Shown here: one piece after another, positions 27,801-36,535 of the stretch | Layout of the letters: each line of letters begins with the position of its first letter | Numbering within the stretch: the stretch's first letter is position 1 | Origin: Komagataeibacter xylinus | GTDB lineage: Bacteria > Pseudomonadota > Alphaproteobacteria > Acetobacterales > Acetobacteraceae | Direction of reading: 5' to 3' | Length of the DNA: 64,000 bases | NCBI RefSeq assembly: GCF_009834365.1 | Contig: NZ_CP041348.1 | Location: 3,137,001-3,201,000 of the forward strand | Notes under the pieces: generated by a model | Databases searched by the model: none | What the model saw: the letters and a program-made list of their open reading frames with translations, nothing else | What the model was told of the DNA's origin: nothing | Program-made: the position numbers and the translations under genes

Positions 27801-28376
27801 TGCCGCGCGAAAGGCATCGGCAGCCTTGTAGAAGGCCCGCTCCGCCGCGCGACGGGGCGCGAACAGGGCCGCGCGCTTTTCATCAATCTCGGCCAGGCGT
27901 GTCATGAGGGCACGTAGCCCGCCGCCTGCCTCCACGATCAGCCGCCCGATATCACCATTGGCTTTGAGCAGGGCCGCCCCCCCGCTGCGCAGGGTTGCAT
28001 CATTGAGGCCGAACAGGGCGGTAAAGCGCTCGCGCGTCATGCCGCCAAGGGCGGGGGCCAGCACGTCATCACTGACCGGCTGGCCATCGAGGCTGGCCAG
28101 CGTGCGGGTGCGGCCCTTGCGGCGGCTCAGTTCAAGCATGGTGCCGTTGGCCAGCATGAGGCAGGCCTCCAGCCGTATCCTGTCATTGCCGAACACCGCA
28201 CCCGCATCCGACTGGTTGGGAATGCCGAACAGAAAATCGGTCATGGCGGAAAGCGTGGTGCTTTTGCCGGCCTCGTTCGGGCCATGAATGACATGCAGGC
28301 CGGGAACGGCGCCAAAATCCAGTTCCAGATTTTCAATGGCGCCATAGCGGATGATGCGCAGGTTACGAATGTGCAT
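24864..28376 (-). CDS. YhaN-like AAA (SbcC/Rad50-type) ATPase
   Basis: An SMC-like protein of about 1170 residues. The N-terminal ABC half is MHIRNLRIIRYGAIENLELD with Walker A GPNEAGKSTTLSA near residue 36. A very long central region (about 160-980) is rich in Glu, Ala, Gln and Arg and is predicted coiled coil. The C-terminal half has the ABC signature VSEMSAGTRDQLFLAFRLA and a Walker B/D-loop LPFIADDLLVQFDD. No zinc-hook CxxC was seen. It starts 14 bases before the end of the upstream nuclease gene, so the two are translationally coupled, as in SbcC-SbcD or yhaN-yhaO. A role in DNA end processing or repair is inferred. Confidence 0.9.
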   Translation of the reverse strand: MHIRNLRIIRYGAIENLELDFGAVPGLHVIHGPNEAGKSTTLSAMTDFLFGIPNQSDAGAVFGNDRIRLEACLMLANGTMLELSRRKGRTRTLASLDGQPVSDDVLAPALGGMTRERFTALFGLNDATLRSGGAALLKANGDIGRLIVEAGGGLRALMTRLAEIDEKRAALFAPRRAAERAFYKAADAFRAAQDRLKEASLTHEAYTSHCQQRDAARQQRADFDREQAELRRLHARLEQLVKALPQLHALTLLEAERATLADLDPLPTGMGAQITAALDVSAAAQASHAAACTQAERLQRQTAVPPEQAQLIAQGARVEHVIALGEVVRRNRAARPEREAKRQQINLSLASLRQWLNKGPDADLRQFMPERVVLEEIRQMADAQMQWRNTATALEQRIAETDLALARKATRLDTLRGQGHDRPVDADATAFAALPAEIRRLELRRDSLAAIQERLDARLRTLGVGSVAALQALPCPDAQAVREAGAEQQRLHIHNERITQALTTERERLATLRPELARLEQTGNTITPEMLHAARAQRDSAWHAIRDGYLGADTTTPSATRQHNVTMLESAITQADSLSRQLLAQADRLARIEALRHDIAQCSDRIACHERNLDDTARQIARHWQAFITPFSVIMAHAATPAALEAFVQQRGDALAEAEQVATEHAALEHEHIRVAVQRDGLAHLARMLGVDPDLPPAACVEAVTRALRLHASAHEEYDRLRREHDDLMPQRAQLARQAAALEAERQQWAARWAPAMQAIGLNADALPMTGRNLADEWAAAPAAIIQLTELDEATAQAAAHEAELAHDLDGLRPHLALSLPTDAALAAHELEQHWREAQKARHQREALQPERDKANNMVVQGEADVQAAASVLEALQARTHAQGNDALRQLATRLAQRDKVAEAHAQALHTLSCMTDGQSPAGLHAALEGRDGPELQAEIAALQARQEQLAAARDDAVRTEQHAESALAAFEHNTVAPQAAARREAAITSLHRIVEEYAELTLARNLIAAAMDRVRAQVQDPLVRQAGTFMAQATGGAFGGIQTELDASNEPVVRGVRPDGSTVAVSEMSAGTRDQLFLAFRLASVETYCRTTEPLPFIADDLLVQFDDARSHSTLNVLAEFARTTQVLLFTHHDSIRDMARAMQAEGAAINLLELPALASTRPVAAIQD

Positions 28377-29625
28377 CGCGACTTTCTTCGGGGTTTTCCA
28401 CCAATGACAGCGCCAGATCCACCGCGCGGGCGGGTATGTCGGCTGCAAGCCCCGCGCGCAGGGCCTCGGTGCGGGTATGGGCGGGCATGCGGTCGATCAC
28501 GGCGGCAAGGATGGCATCAAGTTCCGCACGCAGGGCCTCAGGTGTTGCGCTGGCGCGGATATCGGCGGCAATACGCCCGCCAGTGGAGGTATCGGGCACG
28601 GGGGCACGGATGGTAGGCGCATGGGTCTGGACCTTGAGGCGTTCGAGCCAGATCTCATCGGAGATGCTGGCCAGAACGGTCTCGACCTCAAGCGTCAGGT
28701 CACGTGCGTTGCGGATCAGCCCCGCATGCAGTGCTGTTGCGCCTGCCAGTTCCAGCCGCAGGGCAATGGGGCGGCCATCTGCTTCGCGCACCACGCCCTC
28801 GACTGCATGGCGGATCAGGCCGGTCATCTCGCCGTGCGTGGTGGCGGTAGACAGGTCAACCCGCACGCTGGCCCAGCGCACCACGTCGAGCACCTGATGG
28901 GCCACATCCACCACGCTGCCCGCGCGCACGCTCACCAGTGAGGCTCCTTTCGGCCCGCCCTCGCGCGCGTGGCGGCCCTGCAGGTTGCCCGCATAGACCA
29001 CATAGGGGTCGCGATGCAGGATCTCGCGCGTATGCACATGCCCCAGCGCCCAGTACTGGTAGCCATGATTGACCAGCTGCTCGACCGTGCAGGGTGCGTA
29101 AGGCTCATGCCCCTCGCGCCCCTGGCAGGCCGTGTGCAGGATGCCGATATTGAACAGGCCGGGCACCGGGGCGGGATAGTGCCGGGCAATATTGTCGGTC
29201 ACATCACGGCGGCCGAAGCTGCGGCCATGCACGGCAACACCCAGATCCTCCATCACCTGTGTTTCGGCCTTGCGGGTATCGAACAGGTGCACGTTATCGG
29301 TCACGTGCAGGTGGCGCACAAAGCGGTTCTCGGCATCATGATTGCCCAGAATCATGAACACGCGGATACCCGCCTGCTTCAGCCGCGCCATGCCGTTGAC
29401 AAAAAACAGCCCGCACTGCGCATCGCGCAGGTCGCCATCAAACACGTCGCCTGCCAGCACCACAAAGCGGCAGGCACTGCTGATGGCAAGGTCGATCATG
29501 TCCGTAAAAGCCCGGCGCGAGGCATCGCCAATCAGGCGGGCATATTCATCCGACCGCGCCCCCAGGCCCCGCAGCGGGCTGTCGAGATGCAGGTCGGCGG
29601 CATGAAGAAAGCGGAATTCGTTCAT
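28363..29625 (-). CDS. YhaO-like DNA repair metallophosphoesterase (SbcD/Mre11 type)
   Basis: About 420 residues with the calcineurin-like phosphoesterase motifs of SbcD/Mre11: HAADLHLDSPLRG at the N-terminus, VLAGDVFDGD, MILGNHDAENR, and YWALGHVHTREI. The C-terminal part (about 270-420) is a capping/ATPase-interaction region. ATG at 29625 fits the family start (MNEFRFLHAADLH); another ATG is six codons earlier. The 3' end overlaps the YhaN-like ATPase by 14 bases, so the pair should form a nuclease-ATPase complex acting on DNA ends. The exact substrate is unknown. Confidence 0.92.
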   Translation of the reverse strand: MNEFRFLHAADLHLDSPLRGLGARSDEYARLIGDASRRAFTDMIDLAISSACRFVVLAGDVFDGDLRDAQCGLFFVNGMARLKQAGIRVFMILGNHDAENRFVRHLHVTDNVHLFDTRKAETQVMEDLGVAVHGRSFGRRDVTDNIARHYPAPVPGLFNIGILHTACQGREGHEPYAPCTVEQLVNHGYQYWALGHVHTREILHRDPYVVYAGNLQGRHAREGGPKGASLVSVRAGSVVDVAHQVLDVVRWASVRVDLSTATTHGEMTGLIRHAVEGVVREADGRPIALRLELAGATALHAGLIRNARDLTLEVETVLASISDEIWLERLKVQTHAPTIRAPVPDTSTGGRIAADIRASATPEALRAELDAILAAVIDRMPAHTRTEALRAGLAADIPARAVDLALSLVENPEESRDAHS

Positions 29626-29664
29626 GCCGCCATCGTACTCCATTGAAAGCGGATGTAAATGTAA

Positions 29665-31134
29665 TCAGGCGTCCGGATCGGTAATGTCAGTGCAGATGTA
29701 TTTCATCTCCAGATATTCATCCATGCCGTAGCGCGAACCCTCACGCCCCATGCCCGACTGCTTGATGCCGCCAAAGGGAGCAACCTCGTTGGAGATCAGG
29801 CCGGTATTATGGCCCACCATGCCGTATTCCAGCGCTTCCGCCACACGGCAGGCGCGGGCATGGTCGCGGGTGAAGAAATAGGCGGCCAAGCCATATTCCG
29901 TATCATTGGCCATGGCGATGGCTTCCGCCTCGGTGTGAAAGCGCATGAGCGGAGCCACCGGGCCGAAGGTTTCCTCATGGGCGATGCGCATCGCGGGTGT
30001 GACATCGCGCAGCACGGTGGGGCGGTAGAACAGCGCGCCCTCGCGGTCGCGCGTGCCGCCACACAGCACGCCCGCGCCCTTTGTCACGGCATCACGCACA
30101 TGGGCTTCCACCTTGTCACGCGCGCCTGCACTGATCAGCGGACCGATAACGGAATTGGGCGCATTGCCCGGCCCCACATGCAGCCCGTCCACCACCTTGG
30201 CGAAGCGGGTGGCGAAATCATCATAAATACTGTCATGCACCAGAAAACGGTTGGCACACACGCAGGTCTGGCCGGCGTTGCGGAATTTGGCGGCGATGGC
30301 GCTTTTGATGGCCTGTTCGATATGCGCATCCTCAAACACGATGAAGGGCGCGTTGCCACCAAGTTCAAGCGACAGGCGCTTGAGCGTGGGGGCCGACTGC
30401 GCCATGAGAATGCGCCCGACCTGCGTCGAGCCGGTAAAGGACAGCTTGCGGATGGCAGGACTTGCGCACAGCGCCTTGCCCAGCCGCACGCCATCACCGG
30501 GCAGCACCTGCACCAGCCCTGCGGGCACGCCTGCCTGATGGGCGAGTTCGACCAGTGCAAGCGCGGTGAGCGGGGTCAGTTCCGATGGCTTGATGATGAT
30601 GGCACAACCCGCGGCCAGGGCGGGGGCGGCCTTGCGGGTAATCATGGCGGCGGGGAAATTCCACGGCGTAATCGCGGCACACACCCCCACAGGCTGGCGG
30701 ATCACGCTCAGCCGGGTGGCAGGATTGGTGGGAGGGATCACATCGCCGTAGCCGCGCATGGCCTCGGCTGCGAACCATAGCAGGAAGCTTGCGGCATAGC
30801 GGATTTCGCCCGCCGCTTCCGCGCGTGGCTTGCCCTGCTCGGTCACGATCAGGGTGGCGAGGTCATCAAGGTTGTCCATGACCAGATCATGCCAGCGTGC
30901 CAGAATCACCTGCCGCTGGGCGCCGGTGCGGTTGCGCCATTGTGCCTGTGCCGCCACGGCCGCCTCAATGGCGCGTGCCACATCCGCCGCCCCGCATTCC
31001 GCCACTTCCGCCACCTCTGCGCCGGTGGCCGGGTTATGCACCGCGCGGCGCGCGCCATTCAGTGCGGGGGTCCATTCGCCGTGAATGAACGCATCCTTGC
31101 GCAAAAGCGATGTATTGGCGAGATGCACGGTCAT
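29665..31134 (-). CDS. gabD: Succinate-semialdehyde dehydrogenase (NAD(P)+)
   Basis: Oxidises succinate semialdehyde to succinate, the last step of GABA degradation. The 489-residue product has the aldehyde dehydrogenase core: WNFPAAMITRKAAPALAAGC (cofactor site), FTGSTQVGRILM, the catalytic Glu in LSLELGGNAPFIVF, and the catalytic Cys in NAGQTCVCANRF. The C-terminal GGIKQSGMGREGSRYGMDEY is typical of GabD. The start MTVHLANTSLL was preferred over an in-frame ATG 26 codons upstream. A LysR gene is divergently encoded 366 bases away. Related semialdehyde substrates such as glutarate semialdehyde remain possible. Confidence 0.93.
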   Translation of the reverse strand: MTVHLANTSLLRKDAFIHGEWTPALNGARRAVHNPATGAEVAEVAECGAADVARAIEAAVAAQAQWRNRTGAQRQVILARWHDLVMDNLDDLATLIVTEQGKPRAEAAGEIRYAASFLLWFAAEAMRGYGDVIPPTNPATRLSVIRQPVGVCAAITPWNFPAAMITRKAAPALAAGCAIIIKPSELTPLTALALVELAHQAGVPAGLVQVLPGDGVRLGKALCASPAIRKLSFTGSTQVGRILMAQSAPTLKRLSLELGGNAPFIVFEDAHIEQAIKSAIAAKFRNAGQTCVCANRFLVHDSIYDDFATRFAKVVDGLHVGPGNAPNSVIGPLISAGARDKVEAHVRDAVTKGAGVLCGGTRDREGALFYRPTVLRDVTPAMRIAHEETFGPVAPLMRFHTEAEAIAMANDTEYGLAAYFFTRDHARACRVAEALEYGMVGHNTGLISNEVAPFGGIKQSGMGREGSRYGMDEYLEMKYICTDITDPDA

Positions 31135-31500
31135 GGTCAGGCTCCGATCGGGCGCAGTGGCGGGTTGGATAATGCTTATGCCTTCATCAGGGATCACGTC
31201 CGATGTCGTCAATGCCGCACAGGGTCAGGACGTGGCGCAACCTGTGGCTGCCCCCCCGTTTGGCCTGCACGAGCGCGGATCGTGACGTCCGTGCCGCCAT
31301 GGCAGGCGTGCCATGCACCTGAGGTATATCCTTTCCGCCTGCTACCCGCATGCGTGGGAGCTGGCCTGAAACCACCCGTGCCCATGCCGGGCGCTGCTGG
31401 CGCGCGCCAGGCAAGGGTAGCGGCGCATGGGCCCAGGCCAGTGGTGCGCCCTGTCATTGTCAGATAAGTATGAGACCGTTTTTATCAGGATGGATGTGGC
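31135..31500. other. Divergent gabD-lysR intergenic region
   Basis: 366 bases with no supported gene; several short frames here have no family features. It should hold both promoters and LysR binding sites. AT content rises only near 31455-31500 (AGATAAGTATGAGACCG and TTTTTATCAGGATG), probably the LysR gene promoter. No clear operator palindrome was found. Confidence 0.4.
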
Positions 31501-32403
31501 GTGTTTCTGCGACAGTTGACCTATCTCATAGCGCTTGATCGCTACCGGCACTTCTCCCGCGCTGCGGAAAGCTGCGGCGTGTCGCAGCCTGCGCTCTCCT
31601 CGGCCATACGCCAGCTTGAGACTGAACTGGGCATTACCATCATTCGCCGCACGCGCCGCTTCAATGGCCTGACCGATGAGGGGCAGCGCGTGCTCGACTG
31701 GGCACGCCAGACGCTGGCAGCCCTTGATGGCCTGCGGCAGGAAGCTGCCTTCGCGCAGGCAGTGGCGGGCGGGTCGCTGTCCATCGGTGTGATGCCGCCT
31801 GCGCTCCAGGCCTCGCCAGTGCTGCTGGAGAGTTTTCGCACCGCCATTCCCGGCCTGCACCTGCAGGTGCACCTTGGCTCATGTGCCGACACCATTCACC
31901 GCCTGCGCCAGCAGCAGCTTGATCTGGGGCTGGTCTATCTTGACCAGATCCCCCCTGATGGCCCCTTTGAGGCCCTGCCGCTCTATACCGAACAGCATGT
32001 GCTGGTGGCAGCCGAGCCGTTCGTGCTGCCCATGGGCCGACGCGAGTGGCACACCCTGGCCGACCTGCCGCTGTGCCTGCTCAGCACGGAAATGCGCACC
32101 CGCCAGATCGTGGATGCGGCCTTTCGCGGGGCAGGAGTGACGCCCCTCATCGTCATGGAAACCAATTCGCTTGAAGTGCTGCATGCCGAACTGCTGGCCG
32201 GGCGGCTGGCCAGCATCCTGCCCGTTGCCGCCCTGCCCACCCATACGGGGCATGGCCGCCTGCAGGTGCGCCCGCTGGGGCCATGCGCAACACCCGAAGT
32301 GGGTCTGGCGCGACTGACGCAGTCCCTGCCCACCGCATTGACCGTGCGGGTATGGGAGATCGCGGCAAACGTGGACATGCGCGACATCTTCGCCCTTGGG
32401 TAA
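31501..32403 (+). CDS. LysR-family transcriptional regulator (CynR-like)
   Basis: A 300-residue LTTR starting with GTG. The helix-turn-helix is FSRAAESCGVSQPALSSAIR near residues 18-37, with QLETELGITIIRRTRR following. The effector domain begins SLSIGVMPPALQASP. This subgroup (CynR/formate-dehydrogenase regulator-like) often has the N-terminal pattern RQLTYLIALDRYRHFSRAA. Divergent from gabD, so it may control succinate semialdehyde use. Its TAA lies inside a strong hairpin shared with the convergent Gln-rich gene. Confidence 0.9.
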   Translation: MFLRQLTYLIALDRYRHFSRAAESCGVSQPALSSAIRQLETELGITIIRRTRRFNGLTDEGQRVLDWARQTLAALDGLRQEAAFAQAVAGGSLSIGVMPPALQASPVLLESFRTAIPGLHLQVHLGSCADTIHRLRQQQLDLGLVYLDQIPPDGPFEALPLYTEQHVLVAAEPFVLPMGRREWHTLADLPLCLLSTEMRTRQIVDAAFRGAGVTPLIVMETNSLEVLHAELLAGRLASILPVAALPTHTGHGRLQVRPLGPCATPEVGLARLTQSLPTALTVRVWEIAANVDMRDIFALG

Positions 32404-32442
32404 AGCCGCAACCGGGGAACAGCGATAAAAACCCCGGCTTTA
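32401..32442. terminator. Bidirectional terminator between lysR and the Gln-rich gene
   Basis: TAAAGCCG and CGGCTTTA form a perfect outer stem that includes the LysR stop codon. An alternative inner pairing, CCGGGG/CCCCGG, has the loop AACAGCGATAAAAA. It lies between convergent genes. Confidence 0.6.
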
Positions 32443-32467
32443 CATTACGCCATGGCCCGGGCCGTGT

Positions 32468-32971
32468 TTATCGGCCCCATCCCTGACCGAACTGCTGCAT
32501 CTGCTGCTGCTGTTGCTGCTGCATCTGCATGCGCTGCTGGCCAAGCTGATCTTGCTGCTGGCGGAACTGCTGGTCCATCTGCTGGGCCTGCTGGTCGCGC
32601 TGCTGGCGGATCTGCTCGCGCTGGCGCTCGATCTGTTCACGGCCGCCGGGCTGGTTGCCCATCTGCCGGGCCTGCTGGTCAAGCTGCATGTTCTGCTGAC
32701 GGAACTGTTGGTCCATCTGCTGGCGTTGCTGATCACGCTGCATGCGCATCTGCTCGCGTTGCTGGTCAAGCTGCATCTGCTGCTGGCGGAACTGCTGGTC
32801 CATCTGCTGGCGCTGCTGGTCGCGCTGCATGCGCATCTGCGCGTCCTGCTGCTCACGCTGCATGCGCTGCTGCATGTCGGGCTGGGCCTGGGCCATGCCT
32901 GCAGCCATCAGGCCGCCTGCAACCGCAAATACTGCAAGGCGATGGAAAGATCGGGCGGAAAGACGGGCCAT
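32468..32971 (-). CDS. Exported Gln/Met/Arg-rich repeat protein
   Basis: A 167-residue protein. An N-terminal signal peptide (RLAVFAVAGGLMAAGMAQAQ, cleaved near residue 29) is followed by low-complexity sequence built almost only from Q, R, M and D. About three imperfect repeats of roughly 29-35 residues share the core QQMDQQFRQQ and the start MRMQRDQQ. The C-terminus is a poly-Gln run ending FGQGWGR. The mature part should be one long charged helix or coiled coil in the periplasm. The opposite strand has a 170-codon Leu-rich open frame, which is the mirror of CAG codons and lacks a ribosome site; the signal peptide decides for the minus strand. Function unknown. Confidence 0.75.
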   Translation of the reverse strand: MARLSARSFHRLAVFAVAGGLMAAGMAQAQPDMQQRMQREQQDAQMRMQRDQQRQQMDQQFRQQQMQLDQQREQMRMQRDQQRQQMDQQFRQQNMQLDQQARQMGNQPGGREQIERQREQIRQQRDQQAQQMDQQFRQQQDQLGQQRMQMQQQQQQQMQQFGQGWGR

Positions 32972-33012
32972 GACGGTTTCCTTCTGTTACAAACCCCTTC
33001 CTTCCTACAGGA

Positions 33013-33888
33013 TCAGGGCTGGTAATCCAGCCCGATATCCATGACGCGCACGGTATGCGTCAGCCAACCCAGCGAGATCAGGTCCACCCCGGCCTGAGCC
33101 ACGGCGGTGACCGTATCGGGCGTAATCCCGCCCGAGGCCTCGGTTATGGCTCGGCCATTCACCAGTTTCACGGCTTCGCGCAGCGTGTCAGGCGGCATGT
33201 TGTCGAGCAGGAACACATCCACGCCGCCGGTCTCAAGCCCCTCGCGCAGTTGTTCCAGCGTGTCCACCTCCAGTTCGATGCGCACCAGATGGCCCGCCGC
33301 CGCCCGCGCACGCTCAACCGCAGGCCTGACGCCACCGGCAAAGGCAAGGTGGTTGTCCTTGATCAGGATCGCATCATCCAGGCCAAAACGGTGGTTGCTG
33401 CCGCCGCCTGCCCGCACGGCGTATTTCTGGATGGCACGCAGGCCGGGCATGGTCTTGCGCGTGCAGGTGATACGGGCACGGTAAGGCCGCACAAGGTCAA
33501 CCACCGCTGCCGTAGCAGTCGCGATGCCGCTGAGATGCGACAGGAAGTTCAGCCCCACCCGCTCGCCTGACAGGATGCCGCGTGCCGGGCCTTCCACCGT
33601 GGCCAGCACGTCGCCCGGCCCGACCCTGCCGCCATCGCGCAGCTTTGGGGTGAAGGCGATGCGCCGGTCCATCAGGGCAAAGGACAGGCGCGCCATATCC
33701 AGCCCCGCGATCACGCCTTCCTGCCGCGCCACAAAGGCAGCGCGGACGATGGTGTCGCCATCTCCGATCACGGCATCGGTAGTGAGATCGCCCGCACGGC
33801 CCAGATCCTCGAGCAGGCCCGCGCGCACGAGGGGTTCGAGCATGATGTCGGGCAAGGGATGGAGCATGGGGGCGTTTCTTTCCTTCAT
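33013..33888 (-). CDS. nadC: Nicotinate-nucleotide pyrophosphorylase (quinolinate phosphoribosyltransferase)
   Basis: Converts quinolinate and PRPP to nicotinate mononucleotide, CO2 and pyrophosphate, the third step of de novo NAD synthesis. The 291-residue product has the QPRTase pattern: GLLEDLGRAGDLTTDAVI at the N-terminus, LNFLSHLSGIATATA, CTRKTMPGLRAIQKYAVRAG, HRFGLDDAILIKDNH, and EASGGITPDTV near the end. The ATG at 33888 overlaps the nadB stop as ATGA; another ATG seven codons later is possible. It is the last gene of nadA-nadB-nadC. Confidence 0.96.
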   Translation of the reverse strand: MKERNAPMLHPLPDIMLEPLVRAGLLEDLGRAGDLTTDAVIGDGDTIVRAAFVARQEGVIAGLDMARLSFALMDRRIAFTPKLRDGGRVGPGDVLATVEGPARGILSGERVGLNFLSHLSGIATATAAVVDLVRPYRARITCTRKTMPGLRAIQKYAVRAGGGSNHRFGLDDAILIKDNHLAFAGGVRPAVERARAAAGHLVRIELEVDTLEQLREGLETGGVDVFLLDNMPPDTLREAVKLVNGRAITEASGGITPDTVTAVAQAGVDLISLGWLTHTVRVMDIGLDYQP

Positions 33889-35420
33889 TGGGGCGTAGCC
33901 ACGGGCGCGTCCACCGGCACGCGCAGGCGGGCAAGGTCTGCCAGTGTGAGGCGCGAGGCATGGGCCGTGGGTGCCGTGTGCGGATAATCGCTGCGGAAAT
34001 GCCCGCCCCGGCTTTCGGTGCGCATCAGGGCCGCGTGCATGATGGCGGCGCAGACCAGCCGGGCATCACCTTGTGGCTGGGCAAGCACCTGCCGTAGCCC
34101 GGCCTCAAGCTCCGCCCCGCTGCGGATGACGCCGGCATACCGGCTCATGAGCCGCCGCAGGCCAACCGGCGGCGGCGTCCATGCCGGCCCCGTGGCGGCC
34201 ACACTGGTCACGGGCCGGACCGGGCGGTCATGACCATCAAGCGCCTGGCCGATCCATGTGCCGAACGAGACCGCCTCCAGCAGGGAATTGCTGGCCAGCC
34301 GGTTGGCCCCGTGCAGGCCGGTGCAGGCGACCTCGCCCGCGGCCCACAGGCCCGGCACGCCGGTGCGCCCTGCATGGTCCACCGCTACGCCGCCCATATG
34401 ATAATGGGCGGCGGGCCGCACCGGGATGGGCTGCGTGAGCGGATCGATGCCATGCGCCGCGCACAGCGCGGAAATGGCCGGGAAATGCTGCGTAAAAGCG
34501 GCCCCGATGGCCTTGCGGGCATCAAGATAGACCGTGTGCCCTTCCATCATGTGTCGCCACACCGCGCGCGATACGGCATCACGCGTGGCGAGTTCCTCGG
34601 TAAAGCGGGCGCCGGTCTCGTCAATCAGGGTGGCGCCCTCGCCCCGCACGGCCTCGCTGACAAGGCACAGGCGCTGGCCATCCGCCCCGGCGGAGAGCGC
34701 GGTGGGGTGAAACTGCACGAACTCCATGTTGCCCAGCACGGCGCCAGCCCGCGCCGCAATGGCCAGCCCGCTGCCCGTGGCGCCGGCGGGATTGGTGGTA
34801 TCGGCAAACAGGCCGCCCACGCCGCCCGTGGCCAGCACGATGGCGGTGGCAGGCAAGGTGACTTCCGTGCCCGCGATGACGGCCTGCAGACCCGCCACCG
34901 CGCCATCATGCAGTACCAGATCACGCGCGTGGGCCTGTTCGATGACCGTAATGCGCGGGGTGCGCCGCACGCGGGCGATCAGGGCGCGCATGATGGCAGC
35001 CCCCGTTGCGTCCTCGCCCGCATGCACGATGCGGCGGCGCGCATGGGCGGCCTCCAGCCCGCGTTGCAGGCTGCCATCGGGGTTGCGGTCCCATGACACG
35101 CCGAATGCTGCAAGGCGCTCGACAGCAGCAGGGCCATCATCGGTTACCCGCGCCACAATGGCGGGATCGCACAGGCCAGCGCCTGCGGCCAGCGTATCAG
35201 CCGCGTGCAGGCCGGGCGTGTCATCCGCGCCCACGGCGGCCGCAAGCCCCCCCTGCGCCAGCCAGCTTGCGGCATGGGGCGGGCGTATTTCATCCAGCCT
35301 GCCCGCGCACAGCAGCACGCATGGCCGCGTGGTGGAGAGCGCGGTCATGACCCCCGCCAGCCCCGCCCCCACGATGAGCGGCTGCCCCACAAGCGACGGC
35401 AGTGGCGGGAGGGCGGTCAT
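33885..35420 (-). CDS. nadB: L-aspartate oxidase
   Basis: A flavoprotein oxidising L-aspartate to iminoaspartate, the first step of NAD synthesis. The 511-residue product has an FAD motif at the N-terminus ([14 protein letters not shown]) and [20 protein letters not shown]. It also has [20 protein letters not shown], the fumarate-reductase-like active-site segment [20 protein letters not shown], and [20 protein letters not shown]. The start overlaps the nadA stop by four bases (ATGA) and its stop overlaps the nadC start in the same way, so the three proteins are translationally coupled. Confidence 0.96.
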   Translation of the reverse strand: MTALPPLPSLVGQPLIVGAGLAGVMTALSTTRPCVLLCAGRLDEIRPPHAASWLAQGGLAAAVGADDTPGLHAADTLAAGAGLCDPAIVARVTDDGPAAVERLAAFGVSWDRNPDGSLQRGLEAAHARRRIVHAGEDATGAAIMRALIARVRRTPRITVIEQAHARDLVLHDGAVAGLQAVIAGTEVTLPATAIVLATGGVGGLFADTTNPAGATGSGLAIAARAGAVLGNMEFVQFHPTALSAGADGQRLCLVSEAVRGEGATLIDETGARFTEELATRDAVSRAVWRHMMEGHTVYLDARKAIGAAFTQHFPAISALCAAHGIDPLTQPIPVRPAAHYHMGGVAVDHAGRTGVPGLWAAGEVACTGLHGANRLASNSLLEAVSFGTWIGQALDGHDRPVRPVTSVAATGPAWTPPPVGLRRLMSRYAGVIRSGAELEAGLRQVLAQPQGDARLVCAAIMHAALMRTESRGGHFRSDYPHTAPTAHASRLTLADLARLRVPVDAPVATPQ

Positions 35421-36397
35421 ATCGCCAGCATGCGCTCGACGGCACGGCGGCCACGGCTGGCCATTTCCGGGTCGAGCGTGACCTCATGCGTCATGTTTTC
35501 CAGCGACTGGCGAATATTGGCCAGCGTGATGCGCTTCATATGCGGGCACATGTTGCACGGCCGGATGAACTCGGTCTGCGGATAGCGCACGGCCAGGTTG
35601 TCGCTCATGGAGCACTCGGTCACGAGCAGGATGCGCCCACCCTTATGGTCGCGCACGTAATCATCCATCATGGCGGTAGAACCGCTGAAATCCGATACCG
35701 CCACGACCTCGGGCGGGCATTCGGGGTGGGCCAGCACCACCAGGCCGGGATGGTCGGCACGCATGCGCTCGATCTCGCCGGGCGTAAAGCGCTCATGCAC
35801 CTCGCAATGGCCCGCCCAGGTAATCATCTTGATGCCGGTCTCGGCCTCGATGTTGCGGGCAAGATATTCATCGGGGATCATGATGACCCGGTCCGTGCCC
35901 AGGCTTTCCACCACGCGTTTGGCATTGCCCGAGGTGCAGCAGATATCGCTCTCGGCCTTTACCTCGGCAGAGGTGTTCACATACGTCACCACCGGCACGC
36001 CGGGGTAGCGCTGGCGCAGAAGGCGCACATCGGCCCCCGTGATGGAATCGGCCAGAGAGCAGCCTGCCTTGAGGTCAGGGATCAGCACGGTGCTGTGCGG
36101 GTTGAGCATCTTGGCGGTCTCGGCCATGAAATGCACGCCCGCCATCACGATCACGTCGGCATCGGTATTCTGCGCCTCACGCGCCAGGGCGAGGCTGTCT
36201 CCACGGATATCGGACACGCAATGGAAGATTTCCGGCGTCTGGTAGTTATGCGCCAGAATAACGGCGTTGCGCTCGCGCTTGAGGGTCTCGATCGCGCGGA
36301 TATCCTCGACAAAGGTCTCCCATTCCATTTCAGGGACCAGATGACGCACCCGGTCATACAGCCCGTCCGTTCCGCCACGTGGCGCAATCTGGTTCAT
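35417..36397 (-). CDS. nadA: Quinolinate synthase
   Basis: A [4Fe-4S] enzyme condensing iminoaspartate with dihydroxyacetone phosphate to quinolinate. The 326-residue product contains three conserved cysteine contexts: [13 protein letters not shown] near residue 115, [10 protein letters not shown] and [15 protein letters not shown] near 285-300. It also has [15 protein letters not shown] and [15 protein letters not shown], both typical of NadA. ATG at 36397 is chosen over an upstream in-frame start because GGGAGAA lies at good spacing and the operator-like palindrome lies between the two. First gene of nadABC; the NrtR-type regulator is encoded just upstream on the same strand. Confidence 0.97.
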   Translation of the reverse strand: MNQIAPRGGTDGLYDRVRHLVPEMEWETFVEDIRAIETLKRERNAVILAHNYQTPEIFHCVSDIRGDSLALAREAQNTDADVIVMAGVHFMAETAKMLNPHSTVLIPDLKAGCSLADSITGADVRLLRQRYPGVPVVTYVNTSAEVKAESDICCTSGNAKRVVESLGTDRVIMIPDEYLARNIEAETGIKMITWAGHCEVHERFTPGEIERMRADHPGLVVLAHPECPPEVVAVSDFSGSTAMMDDYVRDHKGGRILLVTECSMSDNLAVRYPQTEFIRPCNMCPHMKRITLANIRQSLENMTHEVTLDPEMASRGRRAVERMLAI

Positions 36398-36430
36398 GCC
36401 TGTTCTCCCTTCCCATTCCCGCATGCCATT

Positions 36431-36449
36431 TATGCTCATATTGAGTATA
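36431..36449. promoter_or_regulatory. Palindrome upstream of nadA, candidate NrtR operator
   Basis: TATGCTCATATTGAGTATA has 8-base inverted arms (TATGCTCA/TGAGTATA, one mismatch) around a 3-base centre. It lies 34 bases upstream of the nadA start and downstream of the nrtR-like gene. Proximity to an NrtR-family regulator makes it the obvious operator candidate. The assignment is inference. Confidence 0.55.
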
Positions 36450-36535
36450 AGTCAGGCCGCAGGGACCGGCCCCACACTTCCAGAGCGAAACTGCCCGCTT
36501 GTCAATCAGGATTTTCGTGAGGTGAGCCCGTTCTC

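Noticed and set aside
32513..33025. 170-codon Leu-rich plus-strand frame that looks like a membrane protein
   Set aside because: It is the reverse of CAG-rich codons of the exported Gln-rich protein, which has a signal peptide in the proper place.
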